Assembly: GCA_044425575.1 (NCBI GenBank)
Contig: JAWXVE010000017.1
Span: 1-36,514 of the forward strand
Direction: 5' to 3'
Origin: JAWXVE01 sp044425575
Lineage (GTDB): Bacteria; Bacillota; Clostridia; Lachnospirales; Lachnospiraceae
Length of the DNA: 36,514 nucleotides
The notes under the pieces are model-generated. The model saw only the letters and a program-made list of their open reading frames with translations. It was not told the origin of the DNA and did not search any database. The position numbers and the translations under genes were made by a program. Shown here piece by piece: positions 17,389-26,362 of the stretch. Positions within the stretch are counted from its first letter, which is position 1; the number at the start of each line of letters is the position of its first letter.

Positions 17389-18414
17389 CTACTGAATCAG
17401 CATGGCATCTCCAAAAGAAAAGAAACGATATTCTTCTGCTACCGCCTGCTTATAAGCCTCCATTACACACTCTTGCCCTGCCAATGCGGACACTAACATA
17501 AGAAGGGTGGATTCTGGTAAATGAAAATTCGTAATCAAACCATCTAATACCTTAAATTCATATCCAGGATAAATAAAAATCTTAGTATCATCACTTTTTG
17601 CCTCTAGGAAGCCTTCTTCATTACAAGCACTCTCTATGGTACGACAGCTAGTCGTTCCAACGCAGATTACTCTCTTTCCAGATTTTTTTGTTTCATTAAT
17701 AATACATGCCGCTGCTTCGTCCACTTCGTAATATTCTGAATGCATATGGTGCTTTGTTACATCCTCAACTTTCACTGGGCGAAAGGTTCCAAGTCCCACG
17801 TGCAAAGTAACATAAGCAAGGCGAATGCCTTTTTTCACTGCACACGCTAATAAATCTTGTGTAAAATGAAGTCCTGCAGTTGGTGCTGCAGCAGATCCAG
17901 AATACTTGGCATATACCGTCTGATACCGCGTCTGATCTTCTAAACGATGGGTAATATAAGGTGGCAAGGGCATTTCTCCTAAACGGTCTAATATCTCTTC
18001 AAATATCCCTGTATAATGAAATTGAATGAGTCTCGTTCCTTCTTCAATTACATCCACCACAGTTGCCTGTAAAGTACCCTCACCAAAGGTTAATCTAGTT
18101 CCTACCTTAGTCTTTCGTCCGGGCTTTACAAGAGATTCCCATACATTATCTTCTCTTCGCTTCAGCAATAGGAGTTCTATAACAGCTCCTGTATCTTCCT
18201 TTTGTCCAAATAGTCTTGCTGGAATTACTCGAGTATTATTTAATACAAGACAATCTCCTTCGTCTAAATAATCTAGCACCTTAGTAAAGGAAGTATGTGC
18301 AATCTCACCACTCTCCTTAGACAACACTAGCATACGTGAACTAGAGCGATCTTCGAGAGGATCTTGCGCAATTAATTCTTCTGGTAAATCATAATAAAAA
18401 TCAGCTGTTTTCAT
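17389..18414 (-). CDS. queA: S-adenosylmethionine:tRNA ribosyltransferase-isomerase
   Basis: 341 residues, normal for QueA. It transfers and rearranges the ribosyl part of SAM onto 7-aminomethyl-7-deazaguanine in tRNA to form epoxyqueuosine. Signatures: LVLNNTRVIPARL, GSAAAPTAGLHFT, LHVGLGTFRPV, TNFHLPESTLLMLVSALAG and the C-terminal YRFFSFGDAMLI. It is the last gene of the pheS-pheT-M18-queA unit (36 nt after the peptidase). No tgt, yajC or ruvB neighbour is seen, although queA is often linked with them. I see no convincing terminator downstream (17297-17388). Confidence 0.97.
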   Translation of the reverse strand: MKTADFYYDLPEELIAQDPLEDRSSSRMLVLSKESGEIAHTSFTKVLDYLDEGDCLVLNNTRVIPARLFGQKEDTGAVIELLLLKRREDNVWESLVKPGRKTKVGTRLTFGEGTLQATVVDVIEEGTRLIQFHYTGIFEEILDRLGEMPLPPYITHRLEDQTRYQTVYAKYSGSAAAPTAGLHFTQDLLACAVKKGIRLAYVTLHVGLGTFRPVKVEDVTKHHMHSEYYEVDEAAACIINETKKSGKRVICVGTTSCRTIESACNEEGFLEAKSDDTKIFIYPGYEFKVLDGLITNFHLPESTLLMLVSALAGQECVMEAYKQAVAEEYRFFSFGDAMLIQ

Positions 18415-18450
18415 CCTGCTCTCTTTCTATGAATTCTAATGAGAGCCTTC

Positions 18451-19860
18451 TTAAATATGTGTTAAAAATGCAACATATCCCCGCTTTGTCTCATATACAT
18501 CAATCTTACTTGTGGCTTCGTGTGGTGCATGCATATTCATTACTGCAACTCCACAATCAATTACTTCCATACCATAACATGCAAGAATATAAGCAATGGT
18601 TCCACCTCCGCCAAGGTCTACACGACCTAATTCAGAAGTTTGAAAGTTTACATTTTCTTGTTCTAAAATCCTGCGAAGTCTTGCGATATATTCTGCATTA
18701 GCATCGTTGGAACTTGATTTCCCTCTAGCCCCTGTGAATTTATTAAGCACCATTCCATGACCAAAATAAGCCACATTCTTCTTATCATAACTACTGGCAA
18801 AGCTTGGATCATATGCTGATGTTACATCACTAGATAACATGCAGGAATGTTGTAAACATCTTCTCAAGGATATTTCTTGAAATCCTCCTTGTAACTCCAT
18901 AATTTCAGCTAATGCATTCTGGAAGAATTGAGACTTCATACCAGTTGCCCCCACGCTTCCAATTTCTTCTTTATCTACCAGCAAACAACATAAGGTTCTT
19001 CTTGGTGTTTCTACTTCTAACATGGCTTCTAACGCTGCATAGGAACACACTCGATCGTCTTGTCCATATGCTAAAATCATACTGCGATCAAATCCAGCTT
19101 CTCTTGCCCGTCCTGCTGGAACCACTTCTAATTCAGCCGATAGAAAGTCTTCTTCTTCCATATCAAATGTTTCTTTTAAGTAAGCCAACACTCCTTGTTT
19201 TACAGGATCTTTTTGTTCTTTCTTCTCTTGTGACTCTTCTGTATTTTCTATGACAATAGGTCGATTGCCTACAATGACATCAAGGGCTTCCCCTTCGATG
19301 ACTTTATTGGCTTTCTTCTCCATTTGTTCAGAGGCTAAGTGAATTAATAAGTCTGAAATAAAGAATACGGGATCACTTTCTTCTTCTCCAATGGCAACGA
19401 ATACCGTGGTGCCATCTTTTAAAATCACAACTCCATGAATAGCAAGGGGTATGGTAACCCATTGGTACTTTTTAATACCTCCATAGTAATGAGTATCAAG
19501 ATAAGCAAGTCCATTTTCTTCATAGAGGGGATTTTGCTTTACATCTAGGCGTGGCGAGTCTAAATGAGCTCCTAAAATAGCCATGCCCTGTTCTAAATCC
19601 TCAGTTCCCATATGAAACATGGTGATTGCCTTATTCATACATACAGAGTAGATTTTATCTCCCGCCACAATAGGTTTCTTACTGCGAATCAACTTCTCCA
19701 ATGATACATATCCCTCATCTTCAATGCGATTCACAATTACCTCTACACATTCTCGTTCTGTTTTCCCTTGATCTAGAAAGGATAAGTACCCTTTTGTAAA
19801 AGCTTCCATTCTCACTAATTCTTCTTTGGAATAGCGACTCCACGTACTCTCTGTCTTCAT
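18451..19860 (-). CDS. M18-family aminopeptidase
   Basis: 469 residues. Zinc aminopeptidase of the aspartyl aminopeptidase family. Metal and catalytic motifs: GAHLDSPRLD (His98, Asp100), YGQDDR, DKEEIGS with the paired Glu, SSDVTSAYDPS, and C-terminal NMHAPHEATSKID. The family forms large tetrahedral cytoplasmic complexes that remove N-terminal acidic or neutral residues from peptides. It lies 25 nt after pheT and 36 nt before queA, hence co-transcribed with Phe-tRNA synthetase. An insert of about 30 charged residues (SQEKKEQKDPVKQG, around 210) is a little unusual. Confidence 0.94.
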   Translation of the reverse strand: MKTESTWSRYSKEELVRMEAFTKGYLSFLDQGKTERECVEVIVNRIEDEGYVSLEKLIRSKKPIVAGDKIYSVCMNKAITMFHMGTEDLEQGMAILGAHLDSPRLDVKQNPLYEENGLAYLDTHYYGGIKKYQWVTIPLAIHGVVILKDGTTVFVAIGEEESDPVFFISDLLIHLASEQMEKKANKVIEGEALDVIVGNRPIVIENTEESQEKKEQKDPVKQGVLAYLKETFDMEEEDFLSAELEVVPAGRAREAGFDRSMILAYGQDDRVCSYAALEAMLEVETPRRTLCCLLVDKEEIGSVGATGMKSQFFQNALAEIMELQGGFQEISLRRCLQHSCMLSSDVTSAYDPSFASSYDKKNVAYFGHGMVLNKFTGARGKSSSNDANAEYIARLRRILEQENVNFQTSELGRVDLGGGGTIAYILACYGMEVIDCGVAVMNMHAPHEATSKIDVYETKRGYVAFLTHI

Positions 19861-19885
19861 TTTATCTCCTACCCTTTCTCATTGA

Positions 19886-22309
19886 CTATTGTCTTAATTC
19901 AATTCCAAGTCCTTCTAATCCGTTTAGTAACTTCTTCATAACACCATTTACATCTGCTTCCTCCAAGGTACGGTCTAGAGCACGGAATGTAATGGAATAT
20001 GCAACTGACTTAAATCCTTCTTGGATTTGTTCTCCTTCATACACATCAAACAATTCATAACCTTCTAGTATCTTACCACCTCTTTGTAGAATCACTTCTT
20101 CAATGGCACCAACGGTTACTTCTTTTGGTACTACCATACTAAGGTCTCTTACCACTGCTGGATATTTTGCAATGCCTACAAACTTACGTTCAAATGTGGC
20201 ATATGAGGTTACATTTGGCATATCTAATACTGCCACGTATACCTTTGTTTTCATATTGTAATTCTCTGTTACTTGTGGATGAATTTCCCCTAGGTATCCT
20301 ACTACTTCACCTTGGTATACAATATTGGCTTGTCTACCTGGGTGCAAGAATACATAACCACCATCTTTATCATATTGTACTCGCTTGTGCATACCAATCA
20401 CATCAAAGAATTCTTCTACCACACCTTTCATGGTAAAGAAATCTCCTGCCCCATACATACCCAAGGTAAATTGCATTCTTTCATCTGGTAATTCTCTTAA
20501 AGGTAGACTTTTTGGTAAATAAATATTTCCTAATTCATATAAACGCACATCTTTATTTCTTCGATTATAATTAGTAGATAAGGAAGTTAAAATCCCATGT
20601 AGGGAAATTGTTCTCATAATAGAGAAATCTTCTCCTAATGGATTATCAATTACTACTGCATCTCTTAAGGAATCTTCTTCTGGCACCATTAACTTATCGT
20701 ATATTTTAGGACTTTCGAAAGAATAGCACATTCCTTGTGAAAAACCACAATACTCTGCAACGTCTCTTGCCTTCTCCTCAATGCGAAGCTTAAATGGTAA
20801 TTTACCAGTAGTTGCCTCTCCACTTGGTAAAGTAGATAGAATCTTATCATATCCATAAAAACGAGCTACTTCTTCCGCTAAATCTGCAAGCCCTTCTAAA
20901 TCTTGTCGGAAAGATGGAATCCTTACTACCTTCTCTTCTTCTCCCTCTACCACAAGCTCTAACATGGTAAAAATAGTAATCATAACTTCTTCCGTAAGTT
21001 CTGTACCAAGTAAACGATTAATCTTTTGTGCAGAAAATGGGATGCGCTTCTCCTCTGCTAATGGATCAGAAACATCTATTGTTCCTGCCACCACCTCTCC
21101 GCAACCAAGTTCTTGGATTAATTGGCAAGCACGGTCAATAGCCGCCTTAGCATTAACAGGATCTAGACCTTTTTCAAATTTACCAGATGCATCTGTACGA
21201 AGTCCTAAGCGCTTCGCTGATTTTCGAATATTCGCACCATGAAAAGTTGCCGCTTCAAATAACACTGTTTGCACAGTAGGCGTAATCATGGAATTCTCGC
21301 CACCCATAATTCCTGCAACTCCAATTTCTTTCTTGCCATCACAAATCATAAGCATGTCTGAATCTAATTCTCGTACTGTACCATCTAATGTTGTAAAGGT
21401 ATCTCCATCATTGGCTCGTTTTACAACGATCTTGCCATCCTCTATGGTAGACAGATCGTATGCATGCATAGGTTGTCCATATTCTTCCATAACGTAATTG
21501 GTAATATCCACTAAATTATTAATTGGTCGAATTCCGCTAGCTGCTAATCTTCTTTGCATCCACTCAGGAGATGGTGCCAATTGAATATTCGTGCACACTC
21601 TTGCACAATAGCGAGGACAAAGTTCAAAATTATGAACCTCTACTTTAATGTAGTCTTCAACTCTTTCCTCTGTTTCCTGAATACGAATTTCAGGTGCAAG
21701 AAATGGTTTACGGAAAGTTGCCGCTGCTTCTCTAGCAATTCCCAGCACACTATAGCAATCGACGCGATTCGAAGTAATCTCATATTCAAAAACAGTATCT
21801 CGAAGTCCTAATACTTCAATGGCATCCGCTCCCACTTCCACATCACTTGGGAAAATATAGATCCCATCTTCTGGTGCTAATGGATAGAATTCACGACTCG
21901 AACCAAGTTCTTCAATAGAACACATCATTCCAAATGATTCAATACCTCTTAAACTGCCATTATGAATGGTGATTCCATCTTCAGGAAGAGCACTTCCATC
22001 ATGACCTCCTGCGACTTTACCTCCATCTATTACAACTGGAACCTTATCACCTACTGACACATTAGGTGCACCCGTAACAATCTGTAAGGTTTTGCTACCA
22101 ATAGAGACTTGGCATATAATTAATTTATCTGCATCTGGGTGCTTTTCAATTGATAAGATTTCTCCCACATATATTTTCTCTAAATTCTTGTCTAAACAAG
22201 TATACGTTTCTACTTTCGTTCCAGTTAATGTCATTGCATCTACATATTCTTGATGGGTGCATTCCATGTCAGGAACGTATTCTTTAATCCATGATAATGA
22301 AGTATTCAT
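19886..22309 (-). CDS. pheT: Phenylalanyl-tRNA synthetase beta subunit
   Basis: 807 residues, the full bacterial length. An N-terminal EMAP-type tRNA-binding domain (about 40-150, IYVGEILSIEKHPDADKL), B3/B4 editing region, B5 DNA-binding-like domain, a catalytic-like fold and the C-terminal ferredoxin-fold anticodon-binding domain (FVGIAKYPAVVRDLSMVV to the end) are in order. It forms the alpha2-beta2 enzyme with PheS and provides editing of mischarged Tyr-tRNA. It follows pheS by 30 nt. Confidence 0.97.
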   Translation of the reverse strand: MNTSLSWIKEYVPDMECTHQEYVDAMTLTGTKVETYTCLDKNLEKIYVGEILSIEKHPDADKLIICQVSIGSKTLQIVTGAPNVSVGDKVPVVIDGGKVAGGHDGSALPEDGITIHNGSLRGIESFGMMCSIEELGSSREFYPLAPEDGIYIFPSDVEVGADAIEVLGLRDTVFEYEITSNRVDCYSVLGIAREAAATFRKPFLAPEIRIQETEERVEDYIKVEVHNFELCPRYCARVCTNIQLAPSPEWMQRRLAASGIRPINNLVDITNYVMEEYGQPMHAYDLSTIEDGKIVVKRANDGDTFTTLDGTVRELDSDMLMICDGKKEIGVAGIMGGENSMITPTVQTVLFEAATFHGANIRKSAKRLGLRTDASGKFEKGLDPVNAKAAIDRACQLIQELGCGEVVAGTIDVSDPLAEEKRIPFSAQKINRLLGTELTEEVMITIFTMLELVVEGEEEKVVRIPSFRQDLEGLADLAEEVARFYGYDKILSTLPSGEATTGKLPFKLRIEEKARDVAEYCGFSQGMCYSFESPKIYDKLMVPEEDSLRDAVVIDNPLGEDFSIMRTISLHGILTSLSTNYNRRNKDVRLYELGNIYLPKSLPLRELPDERMQFTLGMYGAGDFFTMKGVVEEFFDVIGMHKRVQYDKDGGYVFLHPGRQANIVYQGEVVGYLGEIHPQVTENYNMKTKVYVAVLDMPNVTSYATFERKFVGIAKYPAVVRDLSMVVPKEVTVGAIEEVILQRGGKILEGYELFDVYEGEQIQEGFKSVAYSITFRALDRTLEEADVNGVMKKLLNGLEGLGIELRQ

Positions 22310-22339
22310 AAGTTATCCTTTCCTAATCAGTTGTCCTTG

Positions 22340-23359
22340 TTAAAATTGCTTTAAGAAACGAATGTCATTTTCATATAAAAGACGCATGTCATCAATTTCA
22401 TATTTAAGCAAAGCAATTCGCTCTAACCCCATTCCAAATGCAAACCCTGAATATTCTTCTGGATCAATACCACTCATACGCAATACATTTGGGTGAACCA
22501 TACCACATCCAAGAATCTCAATCCAACCAGTTCCCTTACAAAAACGACAACCTGAACCTCCGCACTTAAAGCAAGTCACATCTACTTCTGCACTCGGCTC
22601 AGTAAAGTTAAAATGATGAGGACGGAACTTTACCTTGGTATCTTCTCCAAATAATTCCTTGGCAAATTCTGCCAGCGTTCCTTTTAAATCTGCAAATGTA
22701 ATATGCTTATCAATGACAAGTCCCTCAATCTGATGAAACGACGGAGAGTGTGTTGCATCTACTTCATCGGAACGAAAAACTCTTCCTGGTGCAATCATAC
22801 GAATAGGTAATTTTCCTTTTTCCATTTCATGAACTTGTGTGCCTGAAGTTTGTGTACGAAGTAGAATATCCCCCGTAATATAAAAGGTATCTTGTTCATC
22901 TTTGGCAGGATGATCTGCCGGAATATTAAGGGCTTCAAAGTTATAATAATCTAATTCTACTTCTGGTCCTTCCACGACTTCATATCCCATTCCAACAAAA
23001 ATTCGTTCTACCTCTTCCATGGCAATGGTGTTTGGATGCCGATGACCGATTTTACTCTTTTTTCCTGGAAGTGTAACATCAATAACCTCTGCCTTTAATT
23101 GTAATTCTCTCTTCTCTTTTTCTAACTTCTGAATGGCTTTTTCCAGTAATTCTTCAATTTCTACACGTACTTCATTTACCATTTGACCAACTTTGGGACG
23201 CTCCTCCGCTGCCACTTCCTTCATGCCTTTTAATACAGCAGTTAATTCTCCCTTTTTCCCTAGAACATTGGTCTTCACATCATTTAAATGTTCTAATGTA
23301 TGTGATTGCTCAATCTGTCCAAGTGCTTTCGCCTTAATACTGTCTAATTTTGCTTTCAT
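22340..23359 (-). CDS. pheS: Phenylalanyl-tRNA synthetase alpha subunit
   Basis: 339 residues. N-terminal coiled coil (about 1-90) for tRNA contact, then the class II catalytic core: GHRHPNTIAMEEVERIF, THSPSFHQIEGLVID (motif 2 region), RPHHFNFTEPSAEVDV and GFAFGMGLERIALLKY (motif 3). A four-Cys insert (C-FK-C-GGSG-C-RF-C) looks like a small zinc site and is common in Firmicutes PheS. The start at 23359 has AAGAAAGG 9 nt before it. The gene lies behind a promoter and terminator hairpin with a leader peptide, so expression probably responds to charged tRNA-Phe. Confidence 0.98.
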   Translation of the reverse strand: MKAKLDSIKAKALGQIEQSHTLEHLNDVKTNVLGKKGELTAVLKGMKEVAAEERPKVGQMVNEVRVEIEELLEKAIQKLEKEKRELQLKAEVIDVTLPGKKSKIGHRHPNTIAMEEVERIFVGMGYEVVEGPEVELDYYNFEALNIPADHPAKDEQDTFYITGDILLRTQTSGTQVHEMEKGKLPIRMIAPGRVFRSDEVDATHSPSFHQIEGLVIDKHITFADLKGTLAEFAKELFGEDTKVKFRPHHFNFTEPSAEVDVTCFKCGGSGCRFCKGTGWIEILGCGMVHPNVLRMSGIDPEEYSGFAFGMGLERIALLKYEIDDMRLLYENDIRFLKQF

Positions 23360-23386
23360 CTGTGTCCCTTTCTTATTTCAAACTTC

Positions 23387-23434
23387 TTACTTACATAAAA
23401 AAAATCCTGCAAATGCAGAATTCTCTATTATCAT
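23387..23434 (-). CDS. Candidate pheST leader peptide MIIENSAFAGFFLCK
   Basis: A 15-codon frame within the pheS leader with three Phe codons (TTT) in the last eight residues. The first Phe codon is in the loop of the terminator hairpin and the next two are in its U-tract. The ribosome site is weak (AGAAG 3 nt before the ATG). Its reading of Phe codons exactly across the terminator suggests a control role, by analogy with classical Phe operon leader peptides; translation is not shown. Confidence 0.55.
   Translation of the reverse strand: MIIENSAFAGFFLCK
23397..23420 (-). terminator. Attenuator terminator in the pheST leader
   Basis: Stem TTCTGC (23415-23420) with GCAGGA (23405-23410), 4-nt loop, followed by eight U. 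It lies between the promoter and pheS, so it must be read through for pheST expression. No T-box sequence (the GGTGGNACCGCG type) is visible in the roughly 140-nt leader, so tRNA-sensing by T-box is unlikely. Confidence 0.8.
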
Positions 23435-23506
23435 CTTCTTCTGATTCTAATTCCTAATAGAAAAGTTGTGTTGATTCGTATAAAACATCATTCCACATAT
23501 GTTTTT

Positions 23507-23535
23507 ATTCTAGTAAAGTTACCACTATCTGTCAA
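23507..23535 (-). promoter_or_regulatory. Sigma-A promoter of pheST-M18-queA
   Basis: Perfect TTGACA (23530-23535), 17-bp spacer, TAGAAT (23507-23512). The -35 overlaps the stop codon of the upstream YihY gene. Confidence 0.88.
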
Positions 23536-24368
23536 GATTTTTCGTACTTTTTATATAGAAGGTAAATTTGTTCTGTCATGCTTTCATTTACTTGTGCACC
23601 AAAGAGTAAGATATACATGCAAATATAAAGCCACAGCATAATTACCACAATGGTAGACAAACTTCCATACATATTAAAACCATTAAAATGGTCCACATAC
23701 AAAGAGAAACACCAAGAAAAAAGAATCCAACCTACACTAGCCAATAAGGCTCCTGGAAATTGCTTGGTGAATTCCATTTCTTTATTGGGAATCTTGGTAT
23801 ACAACACCATGAATAATAGGGATAAGATCACACACATAACAAAATAGCGTAAATAAATAAAAAGCGATACCACTAGTTGTAAAGAAGGAACTATCTCAAC
23901 ACAAAATAATACAATTTGATTACCAAATACCATAAGGAATAGGGTAATCAGTATTCCAAACATTAATAAAACTGTATAGAAAGAGGCTTGGATTCGCAAT
24001 CTTATATAGCCCCTGCTTTCTGTCACATGATGAATCACTTGCAATGATCTCATAATAGCAAGAATCCCCTTGGCAGCAGACCACACTAGCGTAAGGGCTG
24101 CAATGGATAAAATAGCTGGTGATTGATGGTACACCTCACTAATAAGAGAAATTGCAAATGGTTCTACTGTAGTGGGCAAGATTTCAGTAGCTACAAGAAT
24201 AAGATTACTTTGCGTTAGATTCGTATATGGAATCACTACACAAATACATAACAACATAGGAATCATAGATAAAAAGATAAAGAATGCAGCACTTGCCGCA
24301 TATGCACTTAAATTATTTTCTCCATTCCTTCGGATTACCTTCCAAATTAATTCATACCATTTTTTCAT
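23532..24368 (-). CDS. YihY/BrkB-family inner membrane protein
   Basis: 278 residues with six TM helices (about 24-46, 84-101, 129-150, 169-191, 205-226, 235-257). The family hallmark YGSLSTIVVIMLWLYICMYILLFGAQVNE lies at 234-262, and the N-terminal LSAYAASAAFFIFLSMIPMLL is also typical. The family was once called ribonuclease BN in error; its real role is unknown, with export or resistance suggested in some species. It starts at ATG 24368 behind the two-hairpin leader copy B, and the gap to the SpoIID-type gene is only 82 bases, so the two may be co-transcribed. Confidence 0.93.
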   Translation of the reverse strand: MKKWYELIWKVIRRNGENNLSAYAASAAFFIFLSMIPMLLCICVVIPYTNLTQSNLILVATEILPTTVEPFAISLISEVYHQSPAILSIAALTLVWSAAKGILAIMRSLQVIHHVTESRGYIRLRIQASFYTVLLMFGILITLFLMVFGNQIVLFCVEIVPSLQLVVSLFIYLRYFVMCVILSLLFMVLYTKIPNKEMEFTKQFPGALLASVGWILFSWCFSLYVDHFNGFNMYGSLSTIVVIMLWLYICMYILLFGAQVNESMTEQIYLLYKKYEKS

Positions 24369-24396
24369 ACTATAAACTTGCCCTTCTCCTCTACCT

Positions 24397-24451
24397 GCAA
24401 ACTTTGGGTCGCAGACACAAAGTTACGTATGAAAAATCTTAATTTTCATAC
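24397..24451 (-). promoter_or_regulatory. Two-hairpin leader element, copy B
   Basis: In transcript order: GTATGAAAA/TTTTCATAC (24443-24451 with 24427-24435, loop TTAAGAT), then AACTTTG/CAAAGTT (24418-24424 with 24400-24406, 11-nt loop), then 32 nt between the ACTTTG/CAAAGT stem and the ATG at 24368, with AGAGGAGAAGGG as ribosome site. It overlaps the last base of the SpoIID-type stop codon. It matches copy A in loop sequence and spacing while stem pairs differ. Confidence 0.7.
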
Positions 24452-26271
24452 TATTCATTGCTTATATTCGTTCCATGGAAGAAGAATGTTAGAATCTCTT
24501 GGCAGCCCCATCCTTCAAGAGCCATTTCTTTCGCACCATTTTGGCTCATGCCCACGCCGTGTCCATATCCACCGCCTGTAAGGGTGTACCCTGTCACTTC
24601 TCCCTTCGTTATCTCCGTGTCTATGACGAAAAAGGCACTAGGTGCAATGGTTGTAGTTGTAATCACCTCTTCTTCCACATTCTGCAAAATAGCTTCTGTG
24701 GTTCCAAGCACATAACGTATGTTGTACTCACGATGAATATGAATCTCATATTTACTTGTCTCTATTATAAGTTCTTGAATCACACCACCCTCTAAACGTT
24801 CCCCTACGCTTATACTATATATACTACCAATTGTGTTTATTTGTGTCAAATCCACCTCGTCCTGAGATGATACTTCCATGACTTGAATTTGCAAAGGAGC
24901 TGCACTAGCTCTAATCTGCAACTTTTCTAGCAGCAAGGAAGTATCCACACTTGCTACTTCATAAGTCCATCTATAATAAGAAAGTTGGGATTCGAAATCC
25001 TCCTCCCATATACTACTAATATACTTGGTAAAATGCTCTTCAATGCTCATGTCTTCTGGTGTAATCTTACTAGTATCTGCTGAAATAGAAGTAGGAACGA
25101 TATACTCTACTGGTTCATAGTTCGTGTCATTCCATACACGAGTATCACTTCCAAATCCACAAGAAGTGGAGTAATAATACGTATCCGCCAAAGTATTCCC
25201 ATAGTAAAGCAACGTTCCCTGTGTCTCTTTTACTGCCTGCGTAGTAGCCTCTTGTTCTGCAATATTTTGATAGACTTGATATCCCGTACTATCATCTACA
25301 TGGGCACCATATTCTGGCTTACCTGCTACTTGCATAGAGTGATAGGCATATGTTCTAGCACATATTGCTTGTGCCTTTAAAGCTTCCATAGGGTAGGATG
25401 CTGGCATTTCACTTGGTACTACTGCATACAAATATTCTTCTAATGGTAATTCATTCACGATTACAAGACCACCATCTACTCTTGTAATAGTAAATCCACC
25501 TCGATATAATGGCATCTCCTGTGAGCGTACTATAGATGGAATTGCCATTTTAGCGGTTAACACTTTCGGTGTAATGACAACGGAATCTGTATGAAAGTAT
25601 TCAGAAGCGGCGTCAATGATTAGCTCTTCTCCTGAATGAAGTTCCCACTCACTCTCCCCGCTTGTAGCCACATATTCTGCATATGCTTCCATTGTAATGG
25701 TATCATGCAAATCTGATTGAAATCCGCTTGTTTGAAGTAGTACACGAATCTCTTCCATTTGCTGGTTGCGAACGAGTAAAGCAGCTACAATTTCTCCATT
25801 TTCAATAACAAAGTCTGTATAATCATAACCAATGACAATCTGACTATGGTCTACTTCTGCTGTTGTATCATATAGTTGATATACTTTCATATTGTCTGAC
25901 TTTTCATATATTCCATATCCTTCAATTTCAATAGAATCCTCTTTATGGTATAAAACTGTGCCACTGATTTTATTACTTTTTATATGAATTTCAAGAACTC
26001 GACCACCTTGTACGGTTATGTCTGCCACTTGTTCTCTTACTACTACATCAGCTCCTTGGCATTCATAAACCGTCTGACTTGTCCCCTCTAAGACCGTGAT
26101 AGAATCTTCTGTTATTTCCATGATCCAAACATTTTCAACTTCTACAATCGGCATCTCTTCTTCCACCAATTCGTAATAAGGCTCCTGACTATAATCTGTT
26201 GAAAGAATATACACACAAGTGAATATAATAACCAAACACATAAGTCCTATTATTTTACGAGTATATTTCAT
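24451..26271 (-). CDS. Secreted or membrane-anchored SpoIID/LytB-domain protein
   Basis: 606 residues from the ATG at 26271, chosen because AGAGGAAAAGAAG precedes it and a signal-anchor (KYTRKIIGLMCLVIIFTCVYIL) follows at once; an ATG at 26304 would add 11 residues with no ribosome site. Residues about 20-230 form a beta-rich region not seen in SpoIID itself. The SpoIID domain starts near 255: LPLEEYLYAVVPSEMPASYP (275-294, with the likely catalytic Glu288), STSCG (368-372) and GGGYGHGVGMSQNGA (about 566-580). SpoIID is a lytic transglycosylase acting on denuded glycan strands in spore engulfment. At 606 residues this protein is nearly twice SpoIID's size, so it may be a vegetative or sporulation paralogue. 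A weak TAGAAT box (26294-26299) lies upstream. Confidence 0.9.
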   Translation of the reverse strand: MKYTRKIIGLMCLVIIFTCVYILSTDYSQEPYYELVEEEMPIVEVENVWIMEITEDSITVLEGTSQTVYECQGADVVVREQVADITVQGGRVLEIHIKSNKISGTVLYHKEDSIEIEGYGIYEKSDNMKVYQLYDTTAEVDHSQIVIGYDYTDFVIENGEIVAALLVRNQQMEEIRVLLQTSGFQSDLHDTITMEAYAEYVATSGESEWELHSGEELIIDAASEYFHTDSVVITPKVLTAKMAIPSIVRSQEMPLYRGGFTITRVDGGLVIVNELPLEEYLYAVVPSEMPASYPMEALKAQAICARTYAYHSMQVAGKPEYGAHVDDSTGYQVYQNIAEQEATTQAVKETQGTLLYYGNTLADTYYYSTSCGFGSDTRVWNDTNYEPVEYIVPTSISADTSKITPEDMSIEEHFTKYISSIWEEDFESQLSYYRWTYEVASVDTSLLLEKLQIRASAAPLQIQVMEVSSQDEVDLTQINTIGSIYSISVGERLEGGVIQELIIETSKYEIHIHREYNIRYVLGTTEAILQNVEEEVITTTTIAPSAFFVIDTEITKGEVTGYTLTGGGYGHGVGMSQNGAKEMALEGWGCQEILTFFFHGTNISNE

Positions 26272-26304
26272 CTTCTTTTCCTCTATTCCAATTATTCTAC
26301 ACAC

Positions 26305-26350
26305 GATAAAAGCAACTTACTAGCATTACACTAGAAAGTTGCTTTTTATC
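26305..26350 (-). terminator. Terminator downstream of the 6S RNA
   Basis: A long stem (26305-26323 with 26331-26350, GATAAAAGCAACTT paired almost perfectly, one internal mismatch and a bulge) with a TTTTATC end on the minus strand, 12 bases past the 6S RNA 3' end. Confidence 0.88.
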
Positions 26351-26362
26351 TTTTGTATAAAA

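Noticed and set aside
23444..23488. An earlier short frame (MMFYTNQHNFSIRN) in the pheS leader
   Set aside because: Starts too near the promoter with no ribosome site; only two scattered Phe codons, not linked to the terminator.
23360..23506. A T-box riboswitch for pheST
   Set aside because: The leader is only about 140 nt and has no T-box sequence or specifier-loop fold.
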